From assembly GCF_039233145.1 (NCBI RefSeq), contig NZ_CP136419.1, positions 284,001 to 348,000 of the forward strand: DNA of 64,000 nucleotides, in the 5' to 3' direction. The notes beneath the pieces were generated by a model. It made no database searches, was not told the DNA's origin, and saw only the letters and a program-made list of their open reading frames with translations. Positions 25,292-34,823 of this stretch are shown one piece after another (position 1 is the stretch's first letter; the number at the start of each line of letters is the position of its first letter). The position numbers and the translations under genes were made by a program. Source of the DNA: Moorella humiferrea. GTDB lineage: Bacteria > Bacillota > DSM-521 > Neomoorellales > Neomoorellaceae.

Positions 25292-25394
25292 TTAAGTCAA
25301 ATATAAATTATATAATTCTAAAATGACTTTAAGAAATAGTGAAATAAAAACAAGCCAAGAAAATAGATGCTAAATTAAGTTAAAGATGACTTAA
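25292..25394 (+). promoter_or_regulatory. Upstream activator sites for the tpa-ald sigma54 promoter
   Basis: Inverted half-sites TTAAGTCA (25292-25299) with TGACTTTA (25324-25331), and TTAAGTTA (25375-25382) with TGACTTAA (25387-25394). The first pair and its interior (AAA-ATAAA, TAATTCT) recur upstream of xsc at 29752-29790. They lie 64-166 bp before the -24 element, the usual place for enhancers of sigma54 activators. Confidence 0.7.
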
Positions 25395-25457
25395 AAGTGG
25401 GGTTATTTGTTTTAGGGTTGCGTTTGAGTAAAGCGATATAATAAAGCTTTTATAGGC

Positions 25458-25472
25458 TGGCATAAAAATTGC
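25458..25472 (+). promoter_or_regulatory. Sigma54 (-24/-12) promoter of tpa-ald
   Basis: TGGCATAAAAATTGC: GG at 25459-25460 and GC at 25471-25472 with exactly 10 nt between, matching TGGCAC-N5-TTGC. It lies 84 nt before the tpa start. The nearly identical element before xsc supports it. Confidence 0.85.
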
Positions 25473-25555
25473 TATTTTAACGTAGTTAGAATTTTAATAA
25501 GCCTGGTATTTATTTACCGGGACAAAACATGGGATAGGAAGAAGGGGGAAGAAAG

Positions 25556-26932
25556 ATGCCTCAGGATAATTGGCTGAACAAGGCTGAATTAACAAAAATG
25601 CATAAGGAACATTTATGGCTCCACCTTACAAATCATAAGATTTTTGAACAACAGGAGCCACAAATTATGGTAAAAGGGAAGGGATGTTATGTAAAAGATA
25701 TTGATGGTAATGAATACCTGGATGCCTTATCAGGTGGGGTATGGTGTGTAAACGTTGGTTATGGCCGGGAGAAAATAGCAAAAGCAGTATATGAACAATT
25801 AATAGAGCTAGCGTACTATGCCGGCACTGCGGCTACGCCCCCGTATATTATGCTGGCTACAAAGCTTGCCTCATTAACTGGCTTGCCGAAAGCTTTCTTC
25901 TCCAACAGCGGTTCTGAGGCAAATGAAAAAGCATTTAAGATGGCCCGGCAGTATTTTCATAAAAAATATCCTGGCAAGAACAAGTATAAAATTGTTTATC
26001 GTTATCGTGATTATCATGGTACCACTTTTGCAGCCATGAGTGCTACCGGCCAACCCGAAAGAAGGCTGGGATATGAACCATTGCTTGAAGGCTTTGTGGA
26101 AATACCCCATGCTTTATGTTATCGTTGTCACTTTAACAAAACATATCCAAGCTGCGATATAGATTGCGCACGTGCCCTCGAAGATTTAATTAAGAAAGAA
26201 ACTCCGGAGGCAATCGCTGCCGTTATAGTCGAACCCATTACGGCAGGTGGAGGTATTATACCACCGGTAGCTGAGTACTATCAAGTACTACAGGAGATAT
26301 GCAAGAAATATGAAATACTCCTTATTATGGATGAAGTAGTGAACGGCTTTGGCCGTACGGGCAAGATGTTTGGGCATCAGCACTATAACGTAGAACCTGA
26401 TATGATTACTATGGCCAAAGGCATAGCCAGTTCATATATACCGCTTTCTGCTACAATGGCTTCCCAAGAGATATTTGATGAATTTGTAGTAGATCTAAGT
26501 GATAAGCTGGGGTATTTCCGTGATATAAGCACATATGGCGGGTGCACTGCAGCGTTTGCAGCGGCATTAGAAAACATAAAGATTATAGAAGAAGAAAATC
26601 TGGTCGAGAACAGCGCCAAGATGGGTGAATACCTACTTGGAGAATTAAAGGAATTGGAAAGCCTACCCATGGTTGGTGAGGTCAGGGGTAAAGGTCTTTT
26701 TGCCGGCATTGAGATTGTAAGTGACAAGAAGACAAAAGAGCCGGCTTCTGAAGATTACGTAGCTCGGATAGTAGCAGAAGTCAAAAAACAGGGCGTTCTT
26801 ATCGGTAAGATGAACAGAAGCATTCCTTCCCTCAATAATGTTCTTACCATGGCTCCGCCATTGATAATCAATAAAGATGAGGTTAACAGGATCGTTACAG
26901 CGATACGGAATGCATTAGAAAAAGTTAAATAA
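25556..26932 (+). CDS. tpa: Taurine:pyruvate aminotransferase (class III PLP aminotransferase)
   Basis: 458 aa class III aminotransferase. The PLP-binding lysine is K288 in TMAKGIASSYIPLSA; other family motifs are FFSNSGSEANEKAFKMARQY, YHGTTFAAMSATG and LIMDEVVNGFGRTGKMFG. The family also covers beta-alanine and other omega-amino-acid transaminases. Linkage to alanine dehydrogenase and sulfoacetaldehyde acetyltransferase makes taurine + pyruvate to sulfoacetaldehyde + alanine the best call. GAAGGGGGAAG precedes the ATG. It is driven by the sigma54 promoter at 25458 and is visibly more AT-rich than the core genes to its left. Confidence 0.82.
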   Translation: MPQDNWLNKAELTKMHKEHLWLHLTNHKIFEQQEPQIMVKGKGCYVKDIDGNEYLDALSGGVWCVNVGYGREKIAKAVYEQLIELAYYAGTAATPPYIMLATKLASLTGLPKAFFSNSGSEANEKAFKMARQYFHKKYPGKNKYKIVYRYRDYHGTTFAAMSATGQPERRLGYEPLLEGFVEIPHALCYRCHFNKTYPSCDIDCARALEDLIKKETPEAIAAVIVEPITAGGGIIPPVAEYYQVLQEICKKYEILLIMDEVVNGFGRTGKMFGHQHYNVEPDMITMAKGIASSYIPLSATMASQEIFDEFVVDLSDKLGYFRDISTYGGCTAAFAAALENIKIIEEENLVENSAKMGEYLLGELKELESLPMVGEVRGKGLFAGIEIVSDKKTKEPASEDYVARIVAEVKKQGVLIGKMNRSIPSLNNVLTMAPPLIINKDEVNRIVTAIRNALEKVK

Positions 26933-26960
26933 AGACAGAAAATAAGGGGGCTTAATCATA

Positions 26961-28070
26961 ATGATAATTGGTGTTCCTAAAGAGATAAAAGATAAAGAAG
27001 GCAGAGTATCCCTTACACCGGCAGGTTGTAAGATGCTGGTCAAGATGGGTCATAAAGTTATAGTTGAAGCTGGAGCTGGTAACATTAGCGGTTTTTCTGA
27101 CGCCGAATACCAAGCAGCAGGGGCAATAATGGAAGAAAGCCCAGCAAAGATTTTTTCAGAAGCGGATTTAATACTCAAAGTTAAAGAGCCACTTCCCCCC
27201 GAATACTCATTATTAAAAGAAGGACAGGTCCTTTTCACTTACCTCCACTTGGCGGCTGATAAAGAGCTTACCGAGGTTCTTTTAAAGAAAAAAATTGTCG
27301 GTATTGCTTATGAAACGGTAGAACTAAAGGATGGCAGCCTGCCGCTTTTAAAACCCATGAGTGAAATTGCAGGCAAGATGTCTGTCCAGATCGGGGCTAG
27401 GTTACTTGAAAAACCCTTTGGTGGCAAAGGCGTTCTCCTTGGTGGGGTACCAGGCGTTGCTCCGGGGGTAGTAGTTATAGTTGGGGCTGGAGTTGTAGGC
27501 ACATCTGCGGCCAAGATAGCTGTGGGATTAGGGGCCGAAGTCTATGTACTAGATATCAATGCTGAGCGACTGCGCTATCTAGATGATATATTTGGTGGCC
27601 GGGTTAAGACCCTGATTTCAAATGAATATAATCTAGAATATGCAATAAGCAAGGCGGATTTATTGATAGGCGGGGTCCTGGTGCCAGGGTATAAAGCCCC
27701 TCGCATAGTAACTGAAGAAATGATCAAGAAGATGGCGCCTGGTTCTGTGGTAATAGATGTAGCCATTGACCAGGGCGGATGCATTGAAACAGTAGACCGG
27801 GTGACAACGCACAGCAATCCTACTTTTGAGAAGTTTGGTGTTATCCATTACAGCGTTGCAAATATTCCCGGTTCGGTACCACGGACGTCAACTCTAGCTT
27901 TAACCAGCGCAACTCTTCCGTACCTTTTAGAGATTGTGAACAAGGGTTGGGAGAGGGCAATAAGAGAAAATCAATACCTGGCCAAAGGCGTAAATACATT
28001 TGATGGCAAGCTTACAAATAAAGGTGTGGCGGAAGCTCACGATATGCCATATTACCCGTTAGTATTGTAA
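26961..28070 (+). CDS. ald: Alanine dehydrogenase
   Basis: 369 aa. The N-terminal catalytic domain has MIIGVPKEIKDKEGRVSLTP, the substrate lysine in LKVKEPLP and the catalytic histidine in LFTYLHLA. The Rossmann domain has VVIVGAGVVGTSAAKIA, then IDQGGCIET. It converts alanine + NAD to pyruvate + ammonium + NADH and so regenerates the amino acceptor for the aminotransferase 28 nt upstream. The pair is almost certainly one transcript. AAGGGGG is the ribosome binding site. Confidence 0.94.
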   Translation: MIIGVPKEIKDKEGRVSLTPAGCKMLVKMGHKVIVEAGAGNISGFSDAEYQAAGAIMEESPAKIFSEADLILKVKEPLPPEYSLLKEGQVLFTYLHLAADKELTEVLLKKKIVGIAYETVELKDGSLPLLKPMSEIAGKMSVQIGARLLEKPFGGKGVLLGGVPGVAPGVVVIVGAGVVGTSAAKIAVGLGAEVYVLDINAERLRYLDDIFGGRVKTLISNEYNLEYAISKADLLIGGVLVPGYKAPRIVTEEMIKKMAPGSVVIDVAIDQGGCIETVDRVTTHSNPTFEKFGVIHYSVANIPGSVPRTSTLALTSATLPYLLEIVNKGWERAIRENQYLAKGVNTFDGKLTNKGVAEAHDMPYYPLVL

Positions 28071-28208
28071 CCCGATATAATTTACTCAAAAACAGCTTAA
28101 TGCACAAAATAAGTAACTAATTCTATTTTCTTAATGGGGGTGGGGGGATATCCTGGTATACCCTCACCCCGCTTAGAGATAAGACTAATGCCGACAAAAA
28201 TGCCAACA

Positions 28209-29663
28209 TTAATCAGAAATAGAAGCGGTCTTATCTGTTTGCGAGATATACTTGCGGATTTTCCTGCTTGCCTTACTCTGGGATATATTTAGAGCTTTTG
28301 CCACCTTATAAGTGCTACCAAATTGCTTGTAAGCTTTAATTATTATTTCCCGTTCAACCTTTTCCAAAATCTCATCTAGTGAATTTTTCTCATTGAATGT
28401 AAGGTTATATAGAGAATTTGGCGCTGGGTGGAGGTTAGCAGATAGATGCTTTGGCTGGATAATTTTTTCATTTACAGTAACTACCAGCCGTTCGACTAGG
28501 TGCTGTAGTTCTCTTATATTCCCAGGCCAGTTATATCTTAGTAAAATATCCAGAGTATCACGAGAGAATTGGTGAGAAACCTTATACTGCGCATTATACT
28601 TATCTAAAAAGAGGTTGAGGAGGGGAAGCACATCTTCGGGTCTTTCCCTTAAAGGTGGGATTTCAATATCAAACACCTTTAACCTGTAATAAAGATCCTC
28701 ACGGAATTTCTTTTCATTTACCAGTTTATTTAAATCACGATTAGTGGCGGCGATAATTCTAACATCTATATTTTTCCAGGTAGTACTCCCAACAGGAAGA
28801 AAATGACGATTTTGAATAAGTTCGAGGAGTTTAGCCTGGATAGTGAAGGGGACTTCTCCAATCTCATCTAAAAACAGGGTCCCGCCGTGGGCCAGTTCTA
28901 TAAGCCCTATCTTGCCGCCTTTACATGCACCAGTAAAAGCTCCAGTACTGTACCCAAAAAGCTCAGATTCAAACAAAGATTCGGGTATAGTGGCACAATT
29001 GATAGTAATAAATGGGCCGTCTTTTCGCCCGCTTATGCTGTGAATATACCTAGCCAGAACGCTTTTACCCGTTCCCGTCTCGCCTAGAAGCAAGATAGTA
29101 GAATCTGTTTGAGCTATACGTTGTAATGTATTAAGTAAAATTTTCATTTTTTTGCTGTGAAATAAGAGATCGCCAATGACCAGGTCTTTTTTGCGTAGCA
29201 TTTTAATTTCTTGCTGATATTTTTCCAGCAGCCGCCGCGTTTCTTCTAAATTATGTTTAATTGAAGTTAGTTCTGTGATGTCACGACAATTTTCTACTAT
29301 ATATTCAATTTCTCCTTCCTCGTTAAATATAGGCGTTGCTGTTACAATAAGTTTATTACCGGTTGCTGTTTCTTGCTCGATGGTGAATTCCTTTTTCTCG
29401 GCTATTACCAGGGGTATAGGAGAAGCGGAACATAGTCCTTTTTCTGCTAATTGCCAAGCTTTCTTGCCGATGATTTCATGAACCTTGACCCCGTAATGTT
29501 TTTCAAAGGCTTTATTAGCGTAAAGGGTGGTACCGGTGCTATCAGTTATAAATATTTCGTCTTGACAGCTATCTAGGATTTTAGCTAACAGAGAAAAATC
29601 AAAATCGATATGTTTTATATTGCAAAGAGGTAATTCTTTCTCTTGGGTTGCCTTTTTAGCCAT
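28209..29663 (-). CDS. Sigma54-dependent transcriptional activator with PAS domain
   Basis: 484 aa. PAS sensor domain about residues 22-130 ([33 protein letters not shown]) and a coiled linker. The AAA+ domain (about 165-400) has Walker A GETGTGKS (194-201), the sigma54-contacting GAFTGA (241-246) and [11 protein letters not shown] Fis-type helix-turn-helix lies at the C-terminus ([21 protein letters not shown]). It lies between ald and xsc, divergent from xsc. Both flanking operons carry sigma54 promoters with shared upstream repeats, so it is very probably their direct activator. The PAS ligand may be taurine or a metabolite; this is not visible. Confidence 0.93.
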   Translation of the reverse strand: MAKKATQEKELPLCNIKHIDFDFSLLAKILDSCQDEIFITDSTGTTLYANKAFEKHYGVKVHEIIGKKAWQLAEKGLCSASPIPLVIAEKKEFTIEQETATGNKLIVTATPIFNEEGEIEYIVENCRDITELTSIKHNLEETRRLLEKYQQEIKMLRKKDLVIGDLLFHSKKMKILLNTLQRIAQTDSTILLLGETGTGKSVLARYIHSISGRKDGPFITINCATIPESLFESELFGYSTGAFTGACKGGKIGLIELAHGGTLFLDEIGEVPFTIQAKLLELIQNRHFLPVGSTTWKNIDVRIIAATNRDLNKLVNEKKFREDLYYRLKVFDIEIPPLRERPEDVLPLLNLFLDKYNAQYKVSHQFSRDTLDILLRYNWPGNIRELQHLVERLVVTVNEKIIQPKHLSANLHPAPNSLYNLTFNEKNSLDEILEKVEREIIIKAYKQFGSTYKVAKALNISQSKASRKIRKYISQTDKTASISD

Positions 29664-29751
29664 TTACTTTTCTCCTCCTTAAAGCACTGAAAGAATTTAT
29701 ATTTTTGCTATTCGCTATTAAGTGTTTATTTCCTGCCGGTGTTAATATTAA

Positions 29752-29836
29752 TTAAGTCAAAAATAAAACAGTAATTCTTAGATGACTTAGACAATATTAA
29801 TGTGTTAAAGAATGAATTATAGGTGAGCTTAAGTCA
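29752..29836 (+). promoter_or_regulatory. Upstream activator sites for the xsc sigma54 promoter
   Basis: TTAAGTCA (29752-29759) with TGACTTAG (29783-29790), plus a further TTAAGTCA at 29829-29836. The first pair matches 25292-25331 in both half-sites and in the AT-rich interior. It also lies about 90-130 bp upstream of the activator gene on the other strand, so autoregulation is possible. Confidence 0.7.
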
Positions 29837-29921
29837 AAAATGGTTTATTCTACGTTTGGATTTAGGCTACAAAATAAAAGTTTGTAACAAAAAAGACAAA
29901 GGAATAAGGTTTAAATTATTA

Positions 29922-29936
29922 TGGCATAAAATTTGC
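29922..29936 (+). promoter_or_regulatory. Sigma54 (-24/-12) promoter of xsc
   Basis: TGGCATAAAATTTGC with GG (29923-29924) and GC (29935-29936) separated by 10 nt. The leader to the xsc start is about 135 nt. Confidence 0.85.
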
Positions 29937-30084
29937 TTTAATAGTATTAAGGGGGGATGAGGTAATAAATTGCACACACAAAGAAATGAGTTTTTATATC
30001 TAGTTTAATATCTATCTGGGAATGGTAAGCGGAAATGGTTTTCCATTGTTTCTCTATCATAATCATATGAGGAGGTAATAATTG

Positions 30085-31815
30085 ATGGCAAAAGTAAAAA
30101 TGTCAGTTAGTGAGGCCATAGTAGAGCAGCTGTTAGCTGAAGGCGTAGAATATATGGCGGGTATTGTCGGGTCAGCTTTTATGGATTTACTCGACCTCTT
30201 GCCGGCGGCAGGGATCAAGTTTATCCCGGTACGTGATGAGCACACGGCGGGGCACATGATGGATGCTTACGGCAGGATAACCGGCAAAATCGGGGTGTGC
30301 ATAGGACAAAACGGCCCTGGCATCACCAACCTCGTCACCAGCGTAGCGACCGCGAACCACGCGCATACTCCCATGTTAGTGCTTGGACCTTCTGCGGGAA
30401 CACCCACTGTAGGATGGGACGGTTTCCAGGAGGTAGACCAGGTACCTATTTTTAAGCCCATTACCAAAGCTGCTTTCAGGATCCCTCACCCCGGACGGGC
30501 TGCAGATTGTATTCGTACGGCCATACGCATAGCATATGCCGAGCGAGGGGTTGTATATCTAGATATTCCCAGAGATTATTTTTACGGTGAATTAGAGGAC
30601 GAAATCCTGCCACCACAAAAATATCGTTCGATAACACCTACAGTTCCTGACCCGGAAAGTTTAAACAGAGCTGCTGCTATCCTGGCAGAGGCTAAAAAAC
30701 CAGTAATAATTTCAGGCCGGGGTGTAGTCGACGCTGACGCCGTAGAAGTGGTCGCTAAAATAGCCGAGTATTTGACCGCGCCGGTAGCCATGTCTTACCT
30801 GCATAACGACGCATTCCCGGCCAAACATGAATTATGGGTAGGCCCGATTGGTTACATGGGTTCCAAAGCTGCCATGTATGCAGTTAAAGATGCTGATGTA
30901 ATCCTGGCGATTGGTTGTCGCCTGTCCGTTTTCGGAACTCTGCCTCAATACGATATAGAGTACTTTACTGGCAACCAGAGGATAATACAAATCGATGTCA
31001 ACCCTAAACAGATCGGGCGCCGTCACCCGGTGGAACTGGGTATTGTGGGTGATGCTCGCATAGCTGCCCAAGAAATCCTTGCCAGGTTAATGGCTAAGGG
31101 AGAACGCAAGCCTGACGAGGCTCGCTTGGCAGAAATCCGTAAATTAAAAGCCGACTGGGAAGAGGAGATCAAATCTCTTGCAATGAAAGAAGGCAATCCT
31201 ATTAACCCGCGTCGGGCCTTGTATGAAATAGCCAACGCCCTTCCCGAAGATTGTATAGTCACCACAGACATCGGCAATGTATCATCCACAGCCAACAGCT
31301 ATTTAAAATTTAACAAAGCACGCAAGCATATCGCGTGCCTGACAATGGGCAATACCGGCTTTGCTTATCAAGCGGGATTGGGAGCCAAGCTTGCCGCGCC
31401 TGAGTGTCCAGTACTTGCCATTGTTGGTGATGGTGCCTGGGGCATGAGTTTTTATGAAGTCATGACGGCGGTAGAGCAGAACCTGCCCGTAATTGCCTGC
31501 GTATTCAACAACGGCTGCTGGGGTGCTGAGAAAAAGAACCAAGTTGATTTTTATAATAATCGTTTTTATGGTGTAGACATTAAAGAACCCAGCTGGGCCG
31601 AACTAGCCAGGGTAATGGGCGCCAAGGGGATAAGGATTGATAAGCCTGAGGAGATTAGGGAGGCTTTAGATGAGGCCTTTAAATCTGAACAACCGGTTGT
31701 ATTGGAGTTTATGGTAGACGGAACACAGTTGGCTCCTCCTTTCAGGAAAGATGCGCTGGCTTTGCCAAAACGTTACCTTCCCAAATATGCCAATCTTGAC
31801 TACCGTAACTGGTAA
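30085..31815 (+). CDS. xsc: Sulfoacetaldehyde acetyltransferase (TPP enzyme)
   Basis: 576 aa thiamine diphosphate enzyme of the acetolactate synthase superfamily. The start [17 protein letters not shown] followed by [19 protein letters not shown] is characteristic of Xsc rather than acetolactate synthase. The TPP-activating glutamate is E52 (RDEHTAGHM). The TPP/Mg motif is [10 protein letters not shown] ... NNGCWG near residues 446-477. ATG 30085 follows AGGAGG; a TTG one codon earlier is less likely. It converts sulfoacetaldehyde + phosphate to acetyl phosphate + sulfite. Acetyl phosphate can feed acetate kinase or phosphotransacetylase, not encoded here. Confidence 0.88.
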   Translation: MAKVKMSVSEAIVEQLLAEGVEYMAGIVGSAFMDLLDLLPAAGIKFIPVRDEHTAGHMMDAYGRITGKIGVCIGQNGPGITNLVTSVATANHAHTPMLVLGPSAGTPTVGWDGFQEVDQVPIFKPITKAAFRIPHPGRAADCIRTAIRIAYAERGVVYLDIPRDYFYGELEDEILPPQKYRSITPTVPDPESLNRAAAILAEAKKPVIISGRGVVDADAVEVVAKIAEYLTAPVAMSYLHNDAFPAKHELWVGPIGYMGSKAAMYAVKDADVILAIGCRLSVFGTLPQYDIEYFTGNQRIIQIDVNPKQIGRRHPVELGIVGDARIAAQEILARLMAKGERKPDEARLAEIRKLKADWEEEIKSLAMKEGNPINPRRALYEIANALPEDCIVTTDIGNVSSTANSYLKFNKARKHIACLTMGNTGFAYQAGLGAKLAAPECPVLAIVGDGAWGMSFYEVMTAVEQNLPVIACVFNNGCWGAEKKNQVDFYNNRFYGVDIKEPSWAELARVMGAKGIRIDKPEEIREALDEAFKSEQPVVLEFMVDGTQLAPPFRKDALALPKRYLPKYANLDYRNW

Positions 31816-31826
31816 ATGAGTTTACT

Positions 31827-31863
31827 CACAAGTGGGATAAGCATTAGTCTTATCCCACTTGTG
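31827..31863 (+). terminator. Strong hairpin between xsc and the transporter genes
   Basis: A perfect 15-bp stem (31827-31841 with 31849-31863) with a 7-nt loop. It is not followed by a T-run (AAATACTATTATA), so it may be a processing or partial termination signal rather than a full stop. Confidence 0.55.
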
Positions 31864-32007
31864 AAATACTATTATATAGATTTTAATATCTTGAGATATA
31901 TGAAACGAGATATATAAAAAATATATACAACTAGTAGGAAAAAACATTTTAGGCGAATGGTTATAGAGGCTCAAAAGTATTTAGGGACATGTAATGGGGT
32001 GTAAAAT

Positions 32008-32763
32008 GTGAGTGAGGTTGCCAACAAAAAGCCAAAAGTTGTAGTAAAAAATTTAACAAAAAAATTCGGCGAGCTTCTTGTTTTAAATGATATTTCTTTT
32101 AGTGTTTATGAGGGAGAATTTCTTTGCATAGTAGGTCCTACTGGATGTGGCAAGACAACCTTTTTAAACTGCCTATCAAAATTATATGCGCCAACGAAAG
32201 GGAACATTTATATTGATGGTGAAGTGGCCGATCCCAAAAAGCACAATATTTCTTTCGTATTCCAGGAACCATCTTGTATGCCTTGGCGTACTGTTAAACA
32301 GAATGTTGCATATGGTATGGAGATAAAAAAAGTCCCAAAGGAAGAATTAGAAGAACGTTTGGAGAAGATTTTGGAACTGGTAGGCTTGACTAGTTGTGCT
32401 GACCTATATCCCAATCAGATATCCGCCAGTATGGAGCAGCGGGTTGCTATTGCCAGGGCTTTTGTAGTCAATCCTGATATCTTATTAATGGATGAACCCT
32501 ACGGCCAGCTTGATATAAAGTTGCGTTATTATTTGGAAGACGAGCTTATCCGTATATGGAAGGAGCTAAAATCTACTGTTATTTTTGTAACCCATAATAT
32601 TGAGGAAGCAGTCTACCTCGCTGAACGCATTCTTGTACTCACTAATAAACCCACGACTATCAAAGAGGAGGTGATAGTTGATCTTCCGCGCCCAAGGGAC
32701 TTTAGAGACCCGCAATTTGTGGCCATTAGAAAGAGGGTAACGGATCTTATTAAATGGTGGTAA
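32008..32763 (+). CDS. ABC transporter ATPase, NitT/TauT type, with degenerate signature motif
   Basis: 251 aa. Walker A GPTGCGKTT, Walker B ILLMDEPYGQLD and the H-loop VTHNIEEAV are intact. The ABC signature reads ISASMEQR instead of LSGGMKQR as found in the second ATPase of this cluster (35633-36409). The start is GTG 32008 behind GGGGTG. With two permease genes and another ATPase downstream, this is probably one half of a heterodimeric nucleotide-binding pair with one weakened site. Likely taurine or sulfonate import. Confidence 0.85.
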   Translation: MSEVANKKPKVVVKNLTKKFGELLVLNDISFSVYEGEFLCIVGPTGCGKTTFLNCLSKLYAPTKGNIYIDGEVADPKKHNISFVFQEPSCMPWRTVKQNVAYGMEIKKVPKEELEERLEKILELVGLTSCADLYPNQISASMEQRVAIARAFVVNPDILLMDEPYGQLDIKLRYYLEDELIRIWKELKSTVIFVTHNIEEAVYLAERILVLTNKPTTIKEEVIVDLPRPRDFRDPQFVAIRKRVTDLIKWW

Positions 32764-32839
32764 GAGGGTAAGTAATGGATAGCAGGAGAGGATATTTATT
32801 ATACTTGAATGTGAATTTAATAACAGGAGGAGAGAAGTT

Positions 32840-33955
32840 ATGATAAAAAAGATATTTAAATTGATGTGTCTGGGGTTATTTTTAATTCTTGCTGTAATAT
32901 TATTTGCTGGCTGTGGTGGAAGCCAACAAAAGCAGAGTAACCAACAACAAGAAAATAAGTTGACAGTCGTACGTGTTAGCCATCAACCAGAATTTGAATC
33001 ATTTTTAACATATAATGCTATCAAAGAAGGATTAGATAAGAAAAATGGCCTTGAGCTGAAGATGGTTTACTTTGATTCTGGTATGCCCCAGATTGAAGCC
33101 CTTCCCGCCAACCAGTGGGATGTGGGAGCTGCTGGTGCTACACCGGCTATAATGGCTGCCTTGCGTTATGGTACCTATTCAATTGGTATTGGTGACGATG
33201 AATCGATGGCCAATGTTGTCATGGTAAGACCTGATAGCCCAATACTTAAGGTTAAAGGAGCAAATCCAAAATATCCCGATATATATGGTTCCGCTGAGTT
33301 GGTAAAAGGTAAAACTATTCTTGTAACTACTGTTTCCGGTGGTCACTATTGTTTGTCTAGATATTTAAAGGCCCTTGGACTGACAGAAGCTGATGTAAAA
33401 ATACAGAATTTAGAACAGGCGCAGGCAGTTGCTGCTTTTGAGTCAGGTGCTGGAGACATGGTTGTATTATGGGCACCTTTTACCTATACCGGACTTCGTA
33501 AAGGATGGAAGGTAGTAGCTACTGCCCAACAGGTAGATGCTATTTTCCCAATCATTATAATGGCTAACAAGAAATTTGCTGATGAGCATCCGGACCTGGT
33601 AGTGAAATTCCTTGATATTTACTTCCAGCAGATTGACAAAATAAAGAAGGAAGGTAAAGGGTTAGCAGATCTTTATAAAGCTTTCCTCAACGATTGGGGT
33701 GGACTGGATATATCTAAAGAAGATGCGGCAATGGATATAGAGCTCCACCCGGTGTATGACTTGAAAGAGCAATTAGCAATGTTTGATAGCTCTAACGGGC
33801 CTAGTAAGATGGAGAAATTAATGGGAGATATAGCCGAATTCTTTGCCTCTCAAGGCAAATTCACCATGGAAGAAAAAGATAAAGTAATGAAGAGTGGTTT
33901 TATTACCGATAAGTTTATAAAAGAGCTGGCAAAGCAAAAAGGGTTAATTAAATAA
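32840..33955 (+). CDS. ABC transporter substrate-binding lipoprotein, TauA/SsuA-like
   Basis: 371 aa. Lipoprotein signal peptide with lipobox LFAGC, the lipidated cysteine being C25, then a Gln/Ser-rich linker and an NMT1/TauA-like periplasmic-binding fold (VVRVSHQPEFESFLTYNAIKEG, AAGATPAIMAALRYG, AFESGAGDMVVLWAPF). It should capture taurine or a related sulfonate at the outer face of the membrane. GGAGGAG precedes the ATG. It lies between the two ABC ATPases of the cluster, followed by two permeases. Confidence 0.87.
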   Translation: MIKKIFKLMCLGLFLILAVILFAGCGGSQQKQSNQQQENKLTVVRVSHQPEFESFLTYNAIKEGLDKKNGLELKMVYFDSGMPQIEALPANQWDVGAAGATPAIMAALRYGTYSIGIGDDESMANVVMVRPDSPILKVKGANPKYPDIYGSAELVKGKTILVTTVSGGHYCLSRYLKALGLTEADVKIQNLEQAQAVAAFESGAGDMVVLWAPFTYTGLRKGWKVVATAQQVDAIFPIIIMANKKFADEHPDLVVKFLDIYFQQIDKIKKEGKGLADLYKAFLNDWGGLDISKEDAAMDIELHPVYDLKEQLAMFDSSNGPSKMEKLMGDIAEFFASQGKFTMEEKDKVMKSGFITDKFIKELAKQKGLIK

Positions 33956-34028
33956 AAAGTAAGAGCCATATAGGGTAGCGCCTTTAAACAAAGGCGCTAC
34001 CCTGTATAAAGGGGATTGGAGGGTTAAA

Positions 34029-34817
34029 ATGGTAAATCAAGAAAACAATTCTGGGGTTGTAAAGTATTTGCCTGTAATTAGTATTATTTCAGTAATTATT
34101 CTGTGGGAGCTACTTGTTGATACCGGCATAATTCCAAATACCTTACTTGCCACCCCTTTACAAGTGATAAAATTATTTATCTATAAATTGAATCATCCTG
34201 ATCCTGATGGCGCTCTTTTGATTACACATGTACTTGTTAGCGTCAGTGAGGCTTTGTTGGGATATGTTTTAGCTCTTGCTATCGGAATACCTTTAGGGCT
34301 TTTAATGGGTTGGTTTGTAGTGGCAGAAGGGCTAGCGCGGCCAATATTTGAAATGATAAGACCAATTCCTCCGGTTGCCTGGATACCGCTAGCAATATTC
34401 TGGTTTGGCATTGGGATGTCTGGCAAAGTGTTTATTATTTGGGCTTCAGGAATAGTTCCTTGCGTAATTAACTCCTTTGTAGGTGTGAAAATGACAGCAC
34501 CTGTTTATATTCGCATGGCCCGCACCTATGGGGCAAGCAACTGGGAGATTTTTAAGACGGTCTGCGTTCCTTCAGCCTTACCTATGGTTTTTGGGGGATT
34601 GCAGGTTGCTCTTGCCGCTTCCTGGACTGCTCTGGTAGCTGCTGAACTTATAGCTGCTGATACAGGTTTGGGCTTTATGATTACAATGGGCCGGAGATTA
34701 TTAATGCCGGATATGATTATCCTTGGCATGATTATGGTTGGCCTTACAGGCTTTATATTGGGCATCATTATCGATAAGATTGAGAAGAAGCTAACTGCTG
34801 GTATGATAAGGAGGTAA
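34029..34817 (+). CDS. ABC transporter permease, TauC/SsuC-like (first)
   Basis: 262 aa with about six membrane segments. The cytoplasmic EAA-type loop is MARTYGASNWEIFKTVCVPSALPMVFGG. The family landmark IRPIPPVAWIPLAIFWFGIG is clear. It pairs with the second permease 6 nt downstream to form the translocation pore. GATTGGAGGG lies before the ATG. Confidence 0.88.
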   Translation: MVNQENNSGVVKYLPVISIISVIILWELLVDTGIIPNTLLATPLQVIKLFIYKLNHPDPDGALLITHVLVSVSEALLGYVLALAIGIPLGLLMGWFVVAEGLARPIFEMIRPIPPVAWIPLAIFWFGIGMSGKVFIIWASGIVPCVINSFVGVKMTAPVYIRMARTYGASNWEIFKTVCVPSALPMVFGGLQVALAASWTALVAAELIAADTGLGFMITMGRRLLMPDMIILGMIMVGLTGFILGIIIDKIEKKLTAGMIRR

Positions 34818-34823
34818 AAGCAA

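Noticed and set aside
28177-28236. Inverted repeat AGATAAGAC/GTCTTATCT as a terminator of the activator gene
   Set aside because: The arms are 42 nt apart, one arm lies inside the coding sequence, and there is no T-run. It may be chance.
30085-31815. Acetolactate synthase large subunit
   Set aside because: The N-terminal [19 protein letters not shown] segment and the gene context fit sulfoacetaldehyde acetyltransferase better.
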